Source: Thalassia testudinum
Lineage: Eukaryota > Streptophyta > Magnoliopsida > Alismatales > Hydrocharitaceae
Assembly: GCA_037157565.1 (NCBI GenBank)
Contig: JAZHRO010000003.1
Coordinates: 73,968,501 to 74,032,500 of the forward strand
Length of the DNA stretch: 64,000 nucleotides
Direction: 5' to 3'
Part shown: positions 8,335 through 20,361 of the stretch, in pieces
Layout of the letters: each line of letters starts with the position of its first letter
Numbering within the stretch: position 1 is the first letter of the stretch
Notes under the pieces: generated by a model
Databases searched by the model: none
Seen by the model: only the letters and a program-made list of their open reading frames with translations
What the model was told of the DNA's origin: nothing
Position numbers and translations under genes: made by a program

Positions 8335-10520
8335 ACCTCCATACCATACCGAATTTCTCAAGCTCGATTTTCGCCAGAAACTCCCCATAATCCTCCTCCC
8401 TCTTCTAGCCGAAAGGGTGCTTGAGCTCCGGCAACCCCTTCCATCCTCATTCCTCATCCGTTCGTAACACCAGCGACGGATTTTCCTTCCACATATTCCT
8501 CCGCGTTGTGCCATACCAGCGAGCGTTCCTATCTCCATCATCGCCATTCCTCCGTCACCAGAGTCACCTTCATCTCTAGTGCCAGCCATACCATAAATGG
8601 TATCACCTCTGCCCCACTTCATCCGCCAATCACCTAGATAAGTTTCCTAAATTCTCTACTTTACTCACTCACCAATCGCACTACATTTCGACAGCTGTAT
8701 CACACCGACCACCTCCGTCTTCCCCATCTCTGACCACTCTTCCAACGAGTCCATCTCACCTCCACAAACCACCAATCAACTCACCAACCACCTCATTTCC
8801 TTTCCCGCATGATGTCCTACCAAACCCTCTCCCTATTTGCCTTCCCATCCACCCAAACCCTCTTCCAAACACCATGCCCTCCACACCAACAGTCCGAGGT
8901 CATCAGGCCTCCTCACTCCACCAATCACCTCCGCATTACCATGGTTACATTTGTCGTCATCCAGCAATGCTTCCTGAGTGCTTTAAGATGGCCTTGAGTC
9001 CTTATTCTTGGTTTTAAGGTAGCAGGTCATCGCTGCCACTAATGAAGCATCAAGAAAGCATGAAGCCTTACTTTAGGCATCACAAGCCCCAGGTGAAGTC
9101 CTAGCCATTGCGGCTTTGCTCAAGGAACACGCTTAAGACTCCAATTAGGGGAAATACCCCCAGTAGGAGGTGTAATCAGATAGAGAGACATCAGCGGAGT
9201 GCACGCGAAGGAAGGGAAGTGGGATTAGTCCCACCTTGGAAGCTGACAAGCACATTCACCTACAAAAATTGAAAAATTCGTACAGGCTGTTCACATCAGC
9301 GCGCACAGTGTGTGAGGTCCACACATGTGCCTCGCCTGCAACACCTTACACGTGGGTCTAGCTAATACGTATACCAGCCTAACCTAAGCACTCCTCGGAT
9401 ACCACTCACGGCTGACTGCCCTGGTCCCGGGTGTGTTCTATTCAAATACCCGATTACTCGAGGCCTTGGGAGGGTGGATCCATGAGAGTGAAGGAGAGGA
9501 AAGCGTGTGGGGGCAAAGGCGATTTTGCTCTAAAGACCAATGGCCGACACTTAGCCATTTGAGGAACTTCTCCTTTGTGCATGAAGAAAGAAGAAGAAGA
9601 GAGAAGTTACAACTGCAGAGGAAGAAATGAAGAGCAGCCAGAGGAAGAAGAAGAGAAGGGAAGCTGTAGAAGAGAGAAGCTCAATGGAAGAGAAGAGAAG
9701 AAAGCAGAGAGAGAAGGAGAAGTAGCCGGACACTGTAACAGAATGCAGGATAAGTCATCTGATTAGCTACGTAAACCTCTGAGCATCATTTGAAGTGCAC
9801 AATGCACTTATATTACGTGGAATTCATTTGCTTAGTACTATTGAAATATTTGAGATAATTTCTAGGAGTAATTGGTGATTCAAATCACCACTTTACCCTA
9901 TTCTTTTTACACTATCTAACATTCACATTAATTCATATTTAGTTGGAATTCTATTGATTCTATATTTGTGTTGAATTACGATATTGAGATATATTTTTGC
10001 AATTGCAACCTGTGTTCAACCTCGGACCTTCTTTTGAATAATAAATATTATTTATTTTCAAGCGATTTTGACCTATACTATAATGCAGCATTTAAAAACT
10101 CAATTTCACTCTGTCAACGCAAGGTCACCTATGGTCGTAGAAACCCGAACTCTGTTCTAATGGCTACCTAGTGAGTCTTTCACTCTTTTCACTTGATGCT
10201 TAATAGTTAGAGTCCTTTTTGAATCTTTGGTGAGTCGAGTAGGCAAAAAAAGTTATACATAAACTCTCAAACTCCAAAAGCACAAAAAAATTAGCAAACA
10301 AGAAAAGTAAAAAAAAATTGTGTATCTTCTCTTTCAAATAATGGGAGGGCTTAGTAGGTCTGCATTCTGGTAGACACCCGGGCACTGTTGAGTTTTCGTA
10401 ATTAAGTCTTAGGGTTGAGATTTTATAAAGCAATTGATGAATTTTGCCTAAATAATTGAATCCCAACTTTACTTTTATGCATAGCATTTAGGTTAATTTT
10501 GGTAGGGACTAGCAAAAAGT

Positions 10521-10533
10521 AAGCAAGGGGGTA
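10521..10533 (+). promoter_or_regulatory. polypurine tract of element H
   Basis: AAGCAAGGGGGTA directly before TGATAAACAGG. Confidence 0.7.
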
Positions 10534-12180
10534 TGATAAACAGGAATAATTTCACCGTAAAATGCTTATTTACGATAGTTCCTAGTCCTAGCATTGCATA
10601 TCATGATATAAATATTGCACAAAAATCCATTGCATTGCACTTAGGATAGTTGTTTATTATGTACATTAATTCTATTATTTTACATGACCCGAAGGTAGTG
10701 TGACATCTTTACATGCTTCGAATGAAGAATCTGACCGTACAGGTGGATTCAGAGCGACGATCGCAGTCCCTCAACGAGAGAATCATCCCGATATGAGATC
10801 TGTAGCACCCTCTGCAAGAGGAAGAAGACAGACGACCTAGATGGCCCCATGTGGTGCCATCCAGGCCACCCAACATAAGCCAAGGCATCCCAAGCTCGCT
10901 GTAAGATGAGATCATAGCCGTTGGATCTTAATCCAGCGGTTGATACTGGCATTCCATGGGTGAACTCCTCACCTATCTCAAGGATGGCCTCATCTTGGCC
11001 ATTGGATCTTCATCCAACCGTTGAGATGCGCGACTGCACCGCTCCCTCCGCTTGACAACCCAATGCGAACACGTAGCAGTTGCGATAGGCGTTGTCAAGC
11101 CGCAGGCACATGGTCGAATCCCTACAAGCACATGCAATCAACAACACGAGTGAGAGTGCCAAATTCAACAGCATGATCGACGATCAACGATCGACGGTCC
11201 GTGTGCTTCCATGTGGTGCAGCGGATGACCAGATGAGCTCCCGTGGGTGATGATGCACCTCAAGAATGCACAAGCCCATGCACGCGCAGGCATGTGCTTA
11301 GTTGGCACCAACCTTCAACGTTAGCCTGGCGGACATTTAGTGATGCTTACAACGATCACTAATTGCTCGTAGGTGCATGGCCAGCTGTGTTCATGTGCAG
11401 GCGTAAGCTGGCTACAGCGACACTTACAGCAACGTTTTGGAGGTCACTATTGGTCTTATGCCTATTCTAGCCTCCTCTCATCCACTATATAAGGACTTAC
11501 ACCCCTTCCCTTCCATGTCATCTCTACCTACTCTACTCCCAGCTACTTCTAAGCTCTAACAAGCCTACTAACGCTCTGTTAGAGCATACTCTCATGTTCC
11601 CAAGGCCCGTATTAGTGTAACGAAACTCTGTCCCACCAAATATTCCTCTATCTTCCCATTCCCATTCATAGGTCACCTTGGCGCCATCCTCCCACCTCCA
11701 TTCCGGTAGCAGATCATCTTCGACTTCTTACCTCCATTCTGGAGCCACATTGAAGCTTTCTTCTACTCGACGTTATTCCGCATCTCACCACCGTCATCCT
11801 GCTTCCCAACTCCTTCATTTAAGCATTCTCCAGTTGCCATCGTCTCACCAAATAGCCGCTTCGGGAGATTTTTTCTGACCCCTTTCTCTTTTATGCTTTC
11901 ATAGTTTATTGTAATTGACATTCATGCAATACATCATGTTTGATTCCATCTCTCTTTTGTGAGTGCGTGTCATTTAATTTCAAAAAAAAAAAAAAAACCC
12001 TAAAACACCAAAATGAAACAAAATGAAGCACGATTTTCAATTAAAGTAAATGTTGCCTCCCTTTGTCAGACCTGGGACTCCCTTGGAGTTTAAGTAAAAT
12101 TATATTTGATTACGAGTTTTGTGACTACGATGACGGGTTACTTGTAACCCCGATTTCAAACACGCGAAACCCATGGTTCA
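10534..12180 (+). repeat. 3' LTR of element H (about 1.65 kb)
   Basis: Starts TGATAA. A TATA (CTATATAAGG) lies at 11485-11494. U5 has TTGCCTCCCTTTGTCAGACC (from about 12053) and a patch TGACTACGATGAC (12122-12134) resembling the complement of the tRNA-Asp 5' end. A 15-A run is at about 11983-11997. It is unlike the other LTRs in U3, so it is a separate family. The 66-codon frame at 11678 is unsupported. Confidence 0.7.
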
Positions 12181-12641
12181 ATATGTGATCTCAAAATTGA
12201 AAGAAAATGAAGAAAACAAGAAAAATGAGTGAGTGCAAAGGAGCGTTAAGAGAGCATAGTTTTTAGCCACCCTCTGGGTTAACTCATTTGATAGTGTAGA
12301 GATTTAGAGTCTGTAGTATTAAACTACATGTAGCACCAGATGAGTGGGAGGCACCAAACATAAATCATTTCGACTCAATGTCTCCTACCTAAGCCAAAAA
12401 GCTGGGGTTAAATTATAGATCATTTCTTGGTTTACCCCTGAGTGAAGTTGCCTATCCCAATAGAATTTTATCAAGGGTAAAGCACGAGCATTAGATGTAA
12501 GTTGGTTTTTCACTTGGATCCATTATGTAGGCTACTATCACTTTATTATTGTCTGGATCTCTAAATTTTTGGAATAATGAAAGAAGAAATCTTTTGGTCA
12601 CTTCCATCACTTTTCACTTTTGCTCGGGACTAGCAAAACTT

Positions 12642-12656
12642 AGGCATGGGAGCAAT
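12642..12656 (+). promoter_or_regulatory. polypurine tract of element I
   Basis: AGGCATGGGAGCAAT directly before the LTR. The G counterpart is AGGCATGGGGGCAAT. Confidence 0.72.
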
Positions 12657-14555
12657 TGATGAGTCCATTTCATTGGACTATTGTTATGCCTAAGCTAGCT
12701 TTATTCTTGCATTTTATGTTCATTAATAACTACGTTAGGTAATAGAATAATTGCATACATCATTGCTTAGATTTGCGTATGTTATATTGCATTTTATAAC
12801 TGATTATGTATATAATTATTTTATATTTCATTATTTCAGGAATAAATCAACCACCAACCACCGTCTACCCTCTCCTCACTGTACCCCCTCATCAACACAA
12901 CCTCCTCTACCAAACAAACTCACCCTCTTCACGCAATGTCGGTTGTGGCTAATTTTAGGTCATGCCTAATTTCAGTAATGAGAATGGCAATCGGTTAGTA
13001 GCACTAAGAAGGAGTAGGATAAAAAGCCCCCCCAACTTTCCCCTTGAGAAAAGACCTTCTCTCGGGACCACCACTACGCATCAAGGTTGCCACCGTTGAA
13101 AGAGAGGGCTTGCACCGTGAACCCCTAAGCATGCACGCTGGCCCCAGCTTCCCCAACATCGCCCTCTGAAGGGGAGTCTTCCTTCCTCTGTCAACCTTCA
13201 CCATGCACCCAACTTCACCACCACGATCTACTATGATCGCATCCTCGACAGCCACTACGAGCCACCATCAAAACCTTCAACCGCGTGCCTCTCATTCAGT
13301 TAAGTCATCTGGGAACCTTCCCAGAATCTAAAGACCACCACCGTGCTCCATCACAACCTCAGCAGCAACTCCCCACCTGCACTCCCTTGCACCTTCGTAC
13401 ACAGAAACACCGCCCACTGCATGTAGGAGGTCCATACCCCTTACGCCTGACACCAGCAACATCTTCTCCTCTCCATTGATCAACACAGCACCATGCTTGA
13501 GTTCTCTCTCCAGCAATCAGAACCACACACCACCCTCCTCCTACATTCATTCTTCTTCCCATAGAGCCCACGACCGTGTTTCTATGCGCTAGCATCATCT
13601 CCTCGATCGCGATGACCTCTCGACCAGAGCTTCCATAGAACGTCAAAGTTACCTTAACAACAATAGTGACCACCACAACGGCCACCCACGACCACACTCG
13701 GCCATGCCACCGGCCACGCGCGTGCACAACAGTGCATTCCCTTGCATGCTCTTGTGCATACCCTTGTGTACCCACGCCTCTACACACCACCACTGTGTGC
13801 GCCACCCTCGCCGGCGTCCCACCCCTCTCACACAACCCTGATGCAGTCGCCTTCTTCTTCAATGCTGTTCTTCCTCTCCAAGAAGAACCAAACCTCGACC
13901 ATCTATTTCCATGTGCAGCCACCGCCACGGACCGCTGTTCTCCACACTATCGCCTCCGTTGAGCTCGCCTCAACGTCATGAGCGTGGCCATGGCCTCAGA
14001 TGCACCCATTGTGATCCGCGCACATGCATGGAGTGACCCACCATTGGCAGGCTCTTCGTCACCATCCAACGACCTCTGACCACCATCATCGATGCCACCA
14101 CCGCCATCGGGATCCCCTCATCACTGGCGACCTCTTCCGAGCTCTATACCTCCAATCGTGCCTCCCTCTTCGCGTGCACACGAGGGGAACAAACTCCCCT
14201 GTTTTGCTATAGTTTAGGTTCTATTAATATTTACGAAAAATGCCATTTCCACTTCTCATTTATTTGATAAATTATTTGAAGTGAATTTGCTTGTGTGCCC
14301 TCCTGAATATCCCTATTTTGCATTGACGTCAATTCAAGCCACTCTTCTTCTCATTTGATGCTACAACATAGTGACAATTTTATTTTGCATCATATTAGCC
14401 TCGTACAAAGTGTCCAAATAATACACTAAAAATATTGGTGAATTTATTGTGATTGTTCCTCCCTGTGGATATGACCTGATTTTGTGGTTCAATGTCAGTA
14501 TATTTTTAGTAACTTTTGATCGAGGGTTTTCCACCACATTGCTTACTATGACACA
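12657..14555 (+). repeat. 3' LTR of element I (1899 bp)
   Basis: Starts TGATGAGTCCA with a 6-bp terminal hairpin (12662-12679) and ends ATGACACA. The end is set by homology with the start of LTR G (28231). U5 carries TTCCTCCCTGTGGATATGACC. C/A-rich frames at 12850-14210 (for example 13359-13928 on the minus strand) are compositional and not conserved in G. Confidence 0.75.
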
Positions 14556-15744
14556 TTACTTTTTCTGACTATATCTGCAAGTGAAAATCCCCCCAAAAAC
14601 TTTCCACTCTTACCGAAGGTGACTCCTTCGACCATCCCCCCCAGCATCACCTCTCCTTCCCCTCAAGACTACTATCAAAAAGCCACAGTCGCCCTCGTCA
14701 CCTTCGCCCTCCCTTGACTCCCTAGCCCCAACCTCGATGACGTAGCTCCCTTGATCATTTTCTGCCCCCTTCCCTTTCTCAAAGAAGGCACTTCCTCAAA
14801 CCATCCCCTTCACGCTACCATCAATACGACCCACCCCCCTCCATACCAATGATACCTTTGGTCAGGGTATCTTGAACAAAGGTGCATTTACACCATCCCG
14901 TCCCCCTCCATATGTCCTTGACTGACCCCAGCCCACAAAACCCTCAATACTTGTCCCACTGACATGAACCCCTCCTTCACGCTATCGTTGGCAACGAATC
15001 CTTCCTTTCTTCCTCCACCTCTACATAGTTGTCAAATCAACCTCCTTCACTCTGCTTCTCCACCTCTTCTCTTCCTCCTGCACCCATCTCTTGCAAATCC
15101 TCCTCCTCCAATGTGGCTCATTACCCACCCACCAATCGTCGCCCCCTCTCTTCTCCTCGAGTTGAAGGCCCTCGAGACCTCCACCCCAAGCGTAGTGGAA
15201 GCTGCTGATCGACCATGTGAGATCCTTATTCAATCTTCATCTTCACGATTTTGTGTCTTATGTAGTTGGGATGCCATTGTTGCTGCATGTAGAGGGGAGG
15301 AGGTAACGTTGTTCGTAAATGGTGCAAGGAAGGGGAATGTGGTGCCACTTTGCTAGTCTGTGGTGGAAAGGTCTAACCTTGGTGGTGTTTGTTTCAATTT
15401 GATCTGGAGTAGAAGATCGAGATTGTCAAGATTACCGAGAAGGCTTGCAATCTAAAGAAGAAGGGGGCAAATTAGATCCTCAGGAATGACATGTTCTAAA
15501 AGAGTATATGGACCTTTACGTATATGTGCAATGTTATACAATTTGCAAATTCTCTCTATGCACGGGCTTGCTTCTATAAGTGCATGTGTCCTTCTATATT
15601 GGATGTTGGTGGGTGCATGTTGTTGGATGGCCCTGAGTATCAAGCAATCTGTATAAAGGAGGGCATTTTAAAGCATATTTAAAATAGTTTATTTTTTAAC
15701 CTTATTTCTTCCATGGTTCACATCCTTGGGGACCTATACATGGA
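14556..15744. other. non-element flanking DNA, no supported gene
   Basis: Between LTR I and the YTH pseudogene. The first 800 bp are C/T-rich with a 130-codon plus-strand frame at 14964-15356 (Pro/Ser/Leu-rich) that I do not recognise. The last part is AT-rich and could be introns of the YTH locus; TTTTTTAACCTTATTTCTTCC just before 15745 looks like a splice acceptor tract. I see no repeat or promoter. Confidence 0.5.
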
Positions 15745-16577
15745 ATGGGTTTACCTAGCCCTGGTTATGCTAGAAGACATTCAAACAACCAATTGTATGA
15801 TCAGTATGGTAACACACCAAGAAACAAGCAACCATTCGGATCTTATGGTAGTGGTTTGCAGTTGAATGGCTGGGGTTGGTTGACCACACATGCCAAGTAC
15901 AATGCCCGGGGTCGAGGCATGGGATTTTTTGGCTATGGTAATTAGAGCATGGAGGTTTTTAATGAGTTGAACAAAGGTTCAAGATCTGCTAACTTTTGGA
16001 ATGGCCGAAAGAGACTAGGTCCTAATGTTATCCCTACTGTCAAGCGCTAGAATTTATGCTCTATTAGTAGTGGTGACGATTCCCATTTTCATCCTGATAA
16101 GGACCAATATAATTGAGAAGACTTCCCAAACAACTACCCAGAAGTAAAATCTTTTGTTATCAAGTCACATAGTGAGGATGACATCCACAAGAGTATCAAA
16201 TTTGGTGTCTAGGCTAGTACACCTAATAGCAACAAGAAGCTTGATGATGCATACATGGGAGCTCAAGAGAAAGATGCCATTGTCCTGTATTCCTCTTTTT
16301 CTCTATATGTCCATGAAAATGTCTCTTGAAGCACCCTCTTTTTCATTGGCATATGGATAAGGATTGATCATAATCATGGTTATTTCTTTTTTCATGTTAA
16401 CACTAGTGGGAAATTTGTTGGTGTTGCTGAGATGGTGGGGTCAGTTGATTTTAACAAAACAATTGATTACTCGTAGTAGGATAAGTGGAATGGCTGCCTC
16501 TCAGTCAAGTGGCATATTGTGTTATTTTGGAAAACAATGAGAATAAGCCTATGACAAATAGTAGAGACACTCAGGAG

Positions 16578-16669
16578 GTATACTTTCATGAAGCACCAAA
16601 TAAATTCCAATCACCATGTTCTTTTAGTAAAGGTAATTCTAATCGCAATTTCCTATTCTTGAGCAACAG
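16578..16669 (+). other. retained intron of the YTH pseudogene (92 bp)
   Basis: Starts GTATAC right after TNSRDTQE and ends CAACAG before GTGAGACTTGAT, which restores the ECT frame (V-R-L-D-Q). GT-AG, plant-size. Confidence 0.8.
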
Positions 16670-16813
16670 GTGAGACTTGATCAGAGTAATCAAATTCTCA
16701 AGTTGTTTAGGGATCACGTTAGCAAGACATTAGTTCTTCATGACTTTGGATTTTATGAAACTCGCTAGAAGATCATGCAAGCTAAAAAGGTAAAGCAATA
16801 GATCCAAAAGCAA

Positions 16814-17227
16814 GTAAATCTTGATTGAATGAGCTTCCAAGTATTCGAACTACTTAGAAATTGAGGTGGTAGATTGTATTTACCTTTTTCTAGGTTAGAT
16901 TTGTGTGGTTTAGAAAGTAACAACTATGTTTGGCAGTAGGACAAGTTGTAATGGTGGGTAGGGTATACTTGTATGGTTGGATAAGTAATGTATGTTGCGT
17001 GTGGGCTAAATGTGATAGCTGTAGTAGTGGATGAGATCATCTTATTTATTTGGTTATATAGGAATTTGGAAAAAATTTTAGTAGAGAATATTACCTTAGA
17101 ACCTACCTTGTATACAGATAATCCCACCAACAGGGTTACACCGCAACCAAATTCCCCTTTAGAAATTTGATAGATTTTAGTTTCAACTCATTGTCAGTGA
17201 TTAATTATTTGTAAAGTCTCTAAATAG
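16814..17227 (+). other. second retained intron of the YTH pseudogene (414 bp)
   Basis: Donor GTAAATC after Q-K-Q, acceptor AAATAG before GCTTGGGATGG. Joining gives Q-K-Q-A-W-D-G-K, as at the C-terminus of ECT proteins (phase 0). No feature inside. Confidence 0.72.
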
Positions 17228-17347
17228 GCTTGGGATGGAAAGGCCGTGCCAACACTTGCCAACATAAATATCAATGAAGTTGCAAATGCAAAGCAAAAGC
17301 TGCACAAGCCTTCAGAACCAGCTCCAGTAGATGGAACTACTAGTTGA

Positions 17348-17881
17348 GTAAATAAGCTGGATGGTGGAAGGTTGGCAATGCATCTAATTGATTCTAGTTT
17401 CTTTATCAAGTTGCAGGCATTGCTGTGCTTTAGAAAGTTGAGCCCATTAGACCTACTACCATGCCTTCTACTTGCCTGACCAACGAATATGTATCTCTGA
17501 GCTAGTCTTAATATCTAAGTTGCTTTTTCTTTTTCATGTTTACTCTCTATCTTGTTCTCCCTTAATATGGTGTAAGGTGGTGGTGTGCTTTTCTTCTTTC
17601 TATGTGATCTGCTGCAGTTAGTAGGCCCTTGGTAGGTCTTGGTGAGGGTTTGGAATGTGGGGTTCATCATTATGTCCCCTTCTTTGTTGTGTTGGAGGGG
17701 TTTTGGTTATTTTGTTGGTCGAGGGTATGGTGATGAATGAGGTAAGACCTGCAAAATTGTTGCCGCGTGTTTGTGGGAAAGTGTTGGTGAAAATATAGTA
17801 GAAAGATTGCACCTATTTTTATGTGTTTCCTATTAAGGGAGTCAAAGAGGTTGTATTTAGTGGGTAAACAAAGAAAAGGGG
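17348..17881. other. flanking DNA between the YTH pseudogene and element C
   Basis: AT-rich, G/T-biased, no supported frame. It may be 3' UTR or further introns of the YTH locus. The last five bases (AGGGG) are the target-site duplication of C. Confidence 0.55.
17877..17881. repeat. target-site duplication of C, left copy
   Basis: AGGGG, repeated at 28061-28065 directly after the other LTR. Confidence 0.88.
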
Positions 17882-18815
17882 TGATGGGAACACCATCATG
17901 AGCCCTAAGTAGCTCATTTTAACAAAGAAAAGGGAACAAAAGCTCCTACATAACCAAATGAAAGGCCTAATTCAAGGAATAACTGTTCTTAGAAGAAAAT
18001 AAGAAACAAAGGGTAAAGCTGCAATTTTACCATTACAGTACAACAGTAGGATTTCTCAGCGGTTAAACATGGGTCAATTGGTCATAAGAAGATAAAAAGT
18101 GGGTTGGTTTAATCAGAAAAGGGCTAATGTGAAATCTGGGAATTGAATGACTTCTTCTAATCCTAAAATAGACCCACTTAATTCAATAAGGTTCTGGTTA
18201 GGGTAAAATTCACCTAAACCCTCTAAAATGCATGGAAAAATATCCTCTAGGGTTTAAAACCTTCAATTTGGCCTTTCGAACCTATTTTGAGTAAAATAGG
18301 TGTCCTACCTAATTATTTGGCTTATTAGGTTTTTGCATAAAATGCCAAGTCAAACGTGATCAAACCTAAAATCCAACTTCACCATTAGATTCCTTAGGTC
18401 CAAATTAGGTCTATACCGATATTTGGATCTAACGGGAGTTCACCTTGAGAAACTTTGCAAAGCAATTCAACCCAATTACTTTTTTGACCCTTAGCTTTTG
18501 AAAACCATGCAGAGACCCCCTAGCCTCCTTGCCATTCTTTGCAATTAGGTCCCTCCACCATTACAGCGGAGGAGTCCTACTCTAGTAAGGATTCAAGAGG
18601 GGATTTCTCCCTGATTCCTCAGAGACTCCCTCTAAAATTTGAATGGGAGATTCTCTGCGGAATTCCCGATCGGATGAATGCAATTTCAAGCCTTGATTCC
18701 CACCCAATCTCTCATGCTAACGAATGAGAGATTTGGGTATCTTGCTCCTTCCTACTTCGGTGAGGATACCCGTGCTTGGAAGCTTACGTTCTAAGCACAA
18801 GGCCCTCTGCCAGAG

Positions 18816-18825
18816 ATTATAAAAG
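18816..18825 (+). promoter_or_regulatory. TATA box of 5' LTR C
   Basis: ATTATAAAAG; the 3' LTR has ACTATAAAAG at 26302-26311. Confidence 0.65.
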
Positions 18826-20335
18826 AAGCCCCAGGTCCAGCCGATCATTCCCAGCTTGGTTTTGCTGAAGACAACCCTCCAATTTCATCTCTTCTCCTCT
18901 GGCCAAGCATCTAACAAGCTCCGGTGATTCCTCCTCCCTCTTCTCGTCGCTTTACCACAATACCAATGGCAGAGACATCCCTGCCTCCTTTGTCCATGTA
19001 CCTCCATACCTACGCACGTGCCAACTACCCTCTTCGTCATCGCTGTCCCCCTCCACTGGAACCTTCGTCTCCGGCAGCAGCAGCTACACACCAGCCGCCA
19101 TCCTCTCTCCTTTTACCCATAAAATAGGTTAGATCTCTTCCCCTTTCTCTACTCTTCATTTTCCCCCTCTCTATTTGTATTTTCAACCCTCGACCACCGT
19201 AGTCCACCACCATCATCTCCACCTCCGGCCGACCATCGGTGAGGCGCCTCCATCATTCCACACACCTACACGCCTTGCTAAACCCCTCAGAAGCACCGCC
19301 ACCATCCACTGATCACTTCCCCCATCTCTATCGACCGCCATAACCTCCACAATCTCTTCCTGAATAGTCCTATCACCACGGCCACAGACCAACCTAAGCA
19401 TGCATGCTTAGGGCACCCCGCGTCCAACCTCCTATCACGACACCTTCGCCATGTCACGGTGAAGCTTCCTGTGTGGTTTAATGAGGCCGCAAGGCCGTGT
19501 TTCTTGGTAGAAGGATTTGACCTTTGCCAGCATTAGCATTGGCTTGAAGAAACAAGCAACCTTCACTCCAGGCTGCCGTGCCCTAGGTTCCCAAGTCCAA
19601 GCTGTGCGGAATTAGCACCTGCACACATCCACCCAGTGGTTGGCTTTGAGAGAGCACTACAGCCACAGCAATTAGGGGTGGCATCCTCCTGCAGGTGCAA
19701 GCGAAGCGATGGGTCTTTTTTGTCCCACCTCGGAAAGTTTGGAGTGTGCTGAGAGCTATAACATGAATTCGTGTCAGAGGCTCTTTGCCTCCAAATACGA
19801 GGTGAGGCCCCTCGCCGACACACTATCCTCATCCATGCCCACGCTACACGAAGCTTGTTTGCCTGACCCATTTACCCTGCACTCCTTGTGCACCATTCAC
19901 GCCGGTGTGATTGGACCTGGGTGCATTTGCCCGACACGAATACCCGAGAATGGCTCTAGGAGAGCTAGCCTAAGAGAGAAAAGAGAGAGAGTCTGCAGGG
20001 AAGGGTAGGGGTAGGTTTTGCGCTTGTTTGTAGGGAAAAGAAGGAAGAGGAAGCTGAAGGAAAGAAGGAAGGAGAAGGCACGGCTAAAGAAGAAAGAGAA
20101 AGAAGGAAATCAAAAGTGAAGGCAAAGAAGCTAAGGGCAGAGAAAGCTAAGGGCAGAAAGGAAGAGGGGGAAGAGAAGAAGAGCCAGAGAAGGAAAGAGG
20201 CCAAAGGTGAAGACATCAAAAGAAGAAAGAGAAAGAAGAGAAGCCAAGAAGGAGAAGATAGAGAAGGAAAGAAGAACCAAAGAAGAAAAGAAGAGAAAGA
20301 CAAGAAGCACAAGAAGAAGAGTGAATCCTTTTTAA

Positions 20336-20361
20336 GACATCTGATTCTATAATCAGACGTC
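20336..20361. repeat. GACGTC-type hairpin in 5' LTR C
   Basis: Arms GACATCTGATT and AATCAGACGTC (10 of 11 paired), loop CTAT. Absent from the 3' LTR, where TTTTTAA joins TTTCTCAAC at about 27811. Confidence 0.75.

Larger units (their letters stand above)
4456..10116 (+). mobile_element. Ty3-type LTR retrotransposon B (3' part)
   Basis: The plus-strand remainder of an element split by A: end of RNase H and integrase (4456-5954), 3' UTR (5955-7375), polypurine tract (7376-7388) and 3' LTR (7389-10116). Its LTR is the same family and length as those of complete element C (2728 versus 2729 bp), so B is a candidate pol-bearing relative of C. Stops and frameshifts show it is long dead. Downstream sequence belongs to the 3' tail of H. 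Confidence 0.88.
7389..10116 (+). repeat. 3' LTR of element B (about 2728 bp)
   Basis: It starts TGATGGGAACACCATCATG like LTR C, with a GATGG/CCATC terminal hairpin. It contains a 28-nt palindrome (8233-8260), TATA (8325-8334), a GA-rich tract (about 9480-9730), a decayed U5 box (about 10010-10030) and a tRNA-Asp-complementary patch CTATACTATAATG (10073-10085). The right end is placed at CA 10115-10116 by alignment with C and could be off by a few bases. Reading frames inside are not conserved with C. Confidence 0.82.
10117..12180 (+). mobile_element. LTR retrotransposon H, 3' end only
   Basis: About 400 bp of internal 3' tail without a supported gene (10117-10520), polypurine tract AAGCAAGGGGGTA (10521-10533), and an LTR starting TGATAAACAGG at 10534. 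The part upstream of B must lie left of the window. The right end is uncertain by about 20 bp; the homology of element I to G begins by about 12181. Confidence 0.72.
12181..14555 (+). mobile_element. LTR retrotransposon I, 3' end only
   Basis: The internal tail 12181-12640 is the same sequence as the reverse strand of element G (about 30100-30560), for example around GTAGTATTAAACTACATG. PPT AGGCATGGGAGCAAT (12642-12656) and the 3' LTR follow. No coding sequence survives. H inserted into this tail. Confidence 0.78.
15745..17347 (+). pseudogene. YTH-domain (ECT-type m6A reader) pseudogene with retained introns
   Basis: ECT proteins are cytoplasmic plant readers that bind N6-methyladenosine in mRNA through a YTH domain. 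Exon 1 (from 15745) has the pre-YTH region (YARGRGMGFFGYGN-like, then SMEVFNELNKG) and the YTH start EVKSFVIKSHSEDDIHKSIK, ASTPNSNKKLDDAY, CPVFLFFS (after a frameshift), VNTSGKFVGVAEMVG, VDFNKTIDY, DKWNGC, VKWHIV. After a deletion come LENNENKPMTNSRDTQE, an intron, RLDQSNQILKLFRDHVSKT and DFGFYETR, a second intron, then AWDGKAVPTLANINI ending at TGA 17345. Stops include 15943, 16210 (Trp of VWAST lost) and two in the YWQQDKW motif, where the first Trp is Ser. Of the three m6A-cage tryptophans only the DKW one remains. Introns mean a gene copy, not a retrocopy. Confidence 0.87.

Noticed and set aside
13359..13981. Frames of up to 189 codons on both strands
   Set aside because: C/A-biased sequence inside LTR I without stops by composition; the G copy of the LTR does not keep them.
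15745..17347. Functional YTH gene
   Set aside because: Many in-frame stops, a frameshift, an internal deletion and loss of cage tryptophans.
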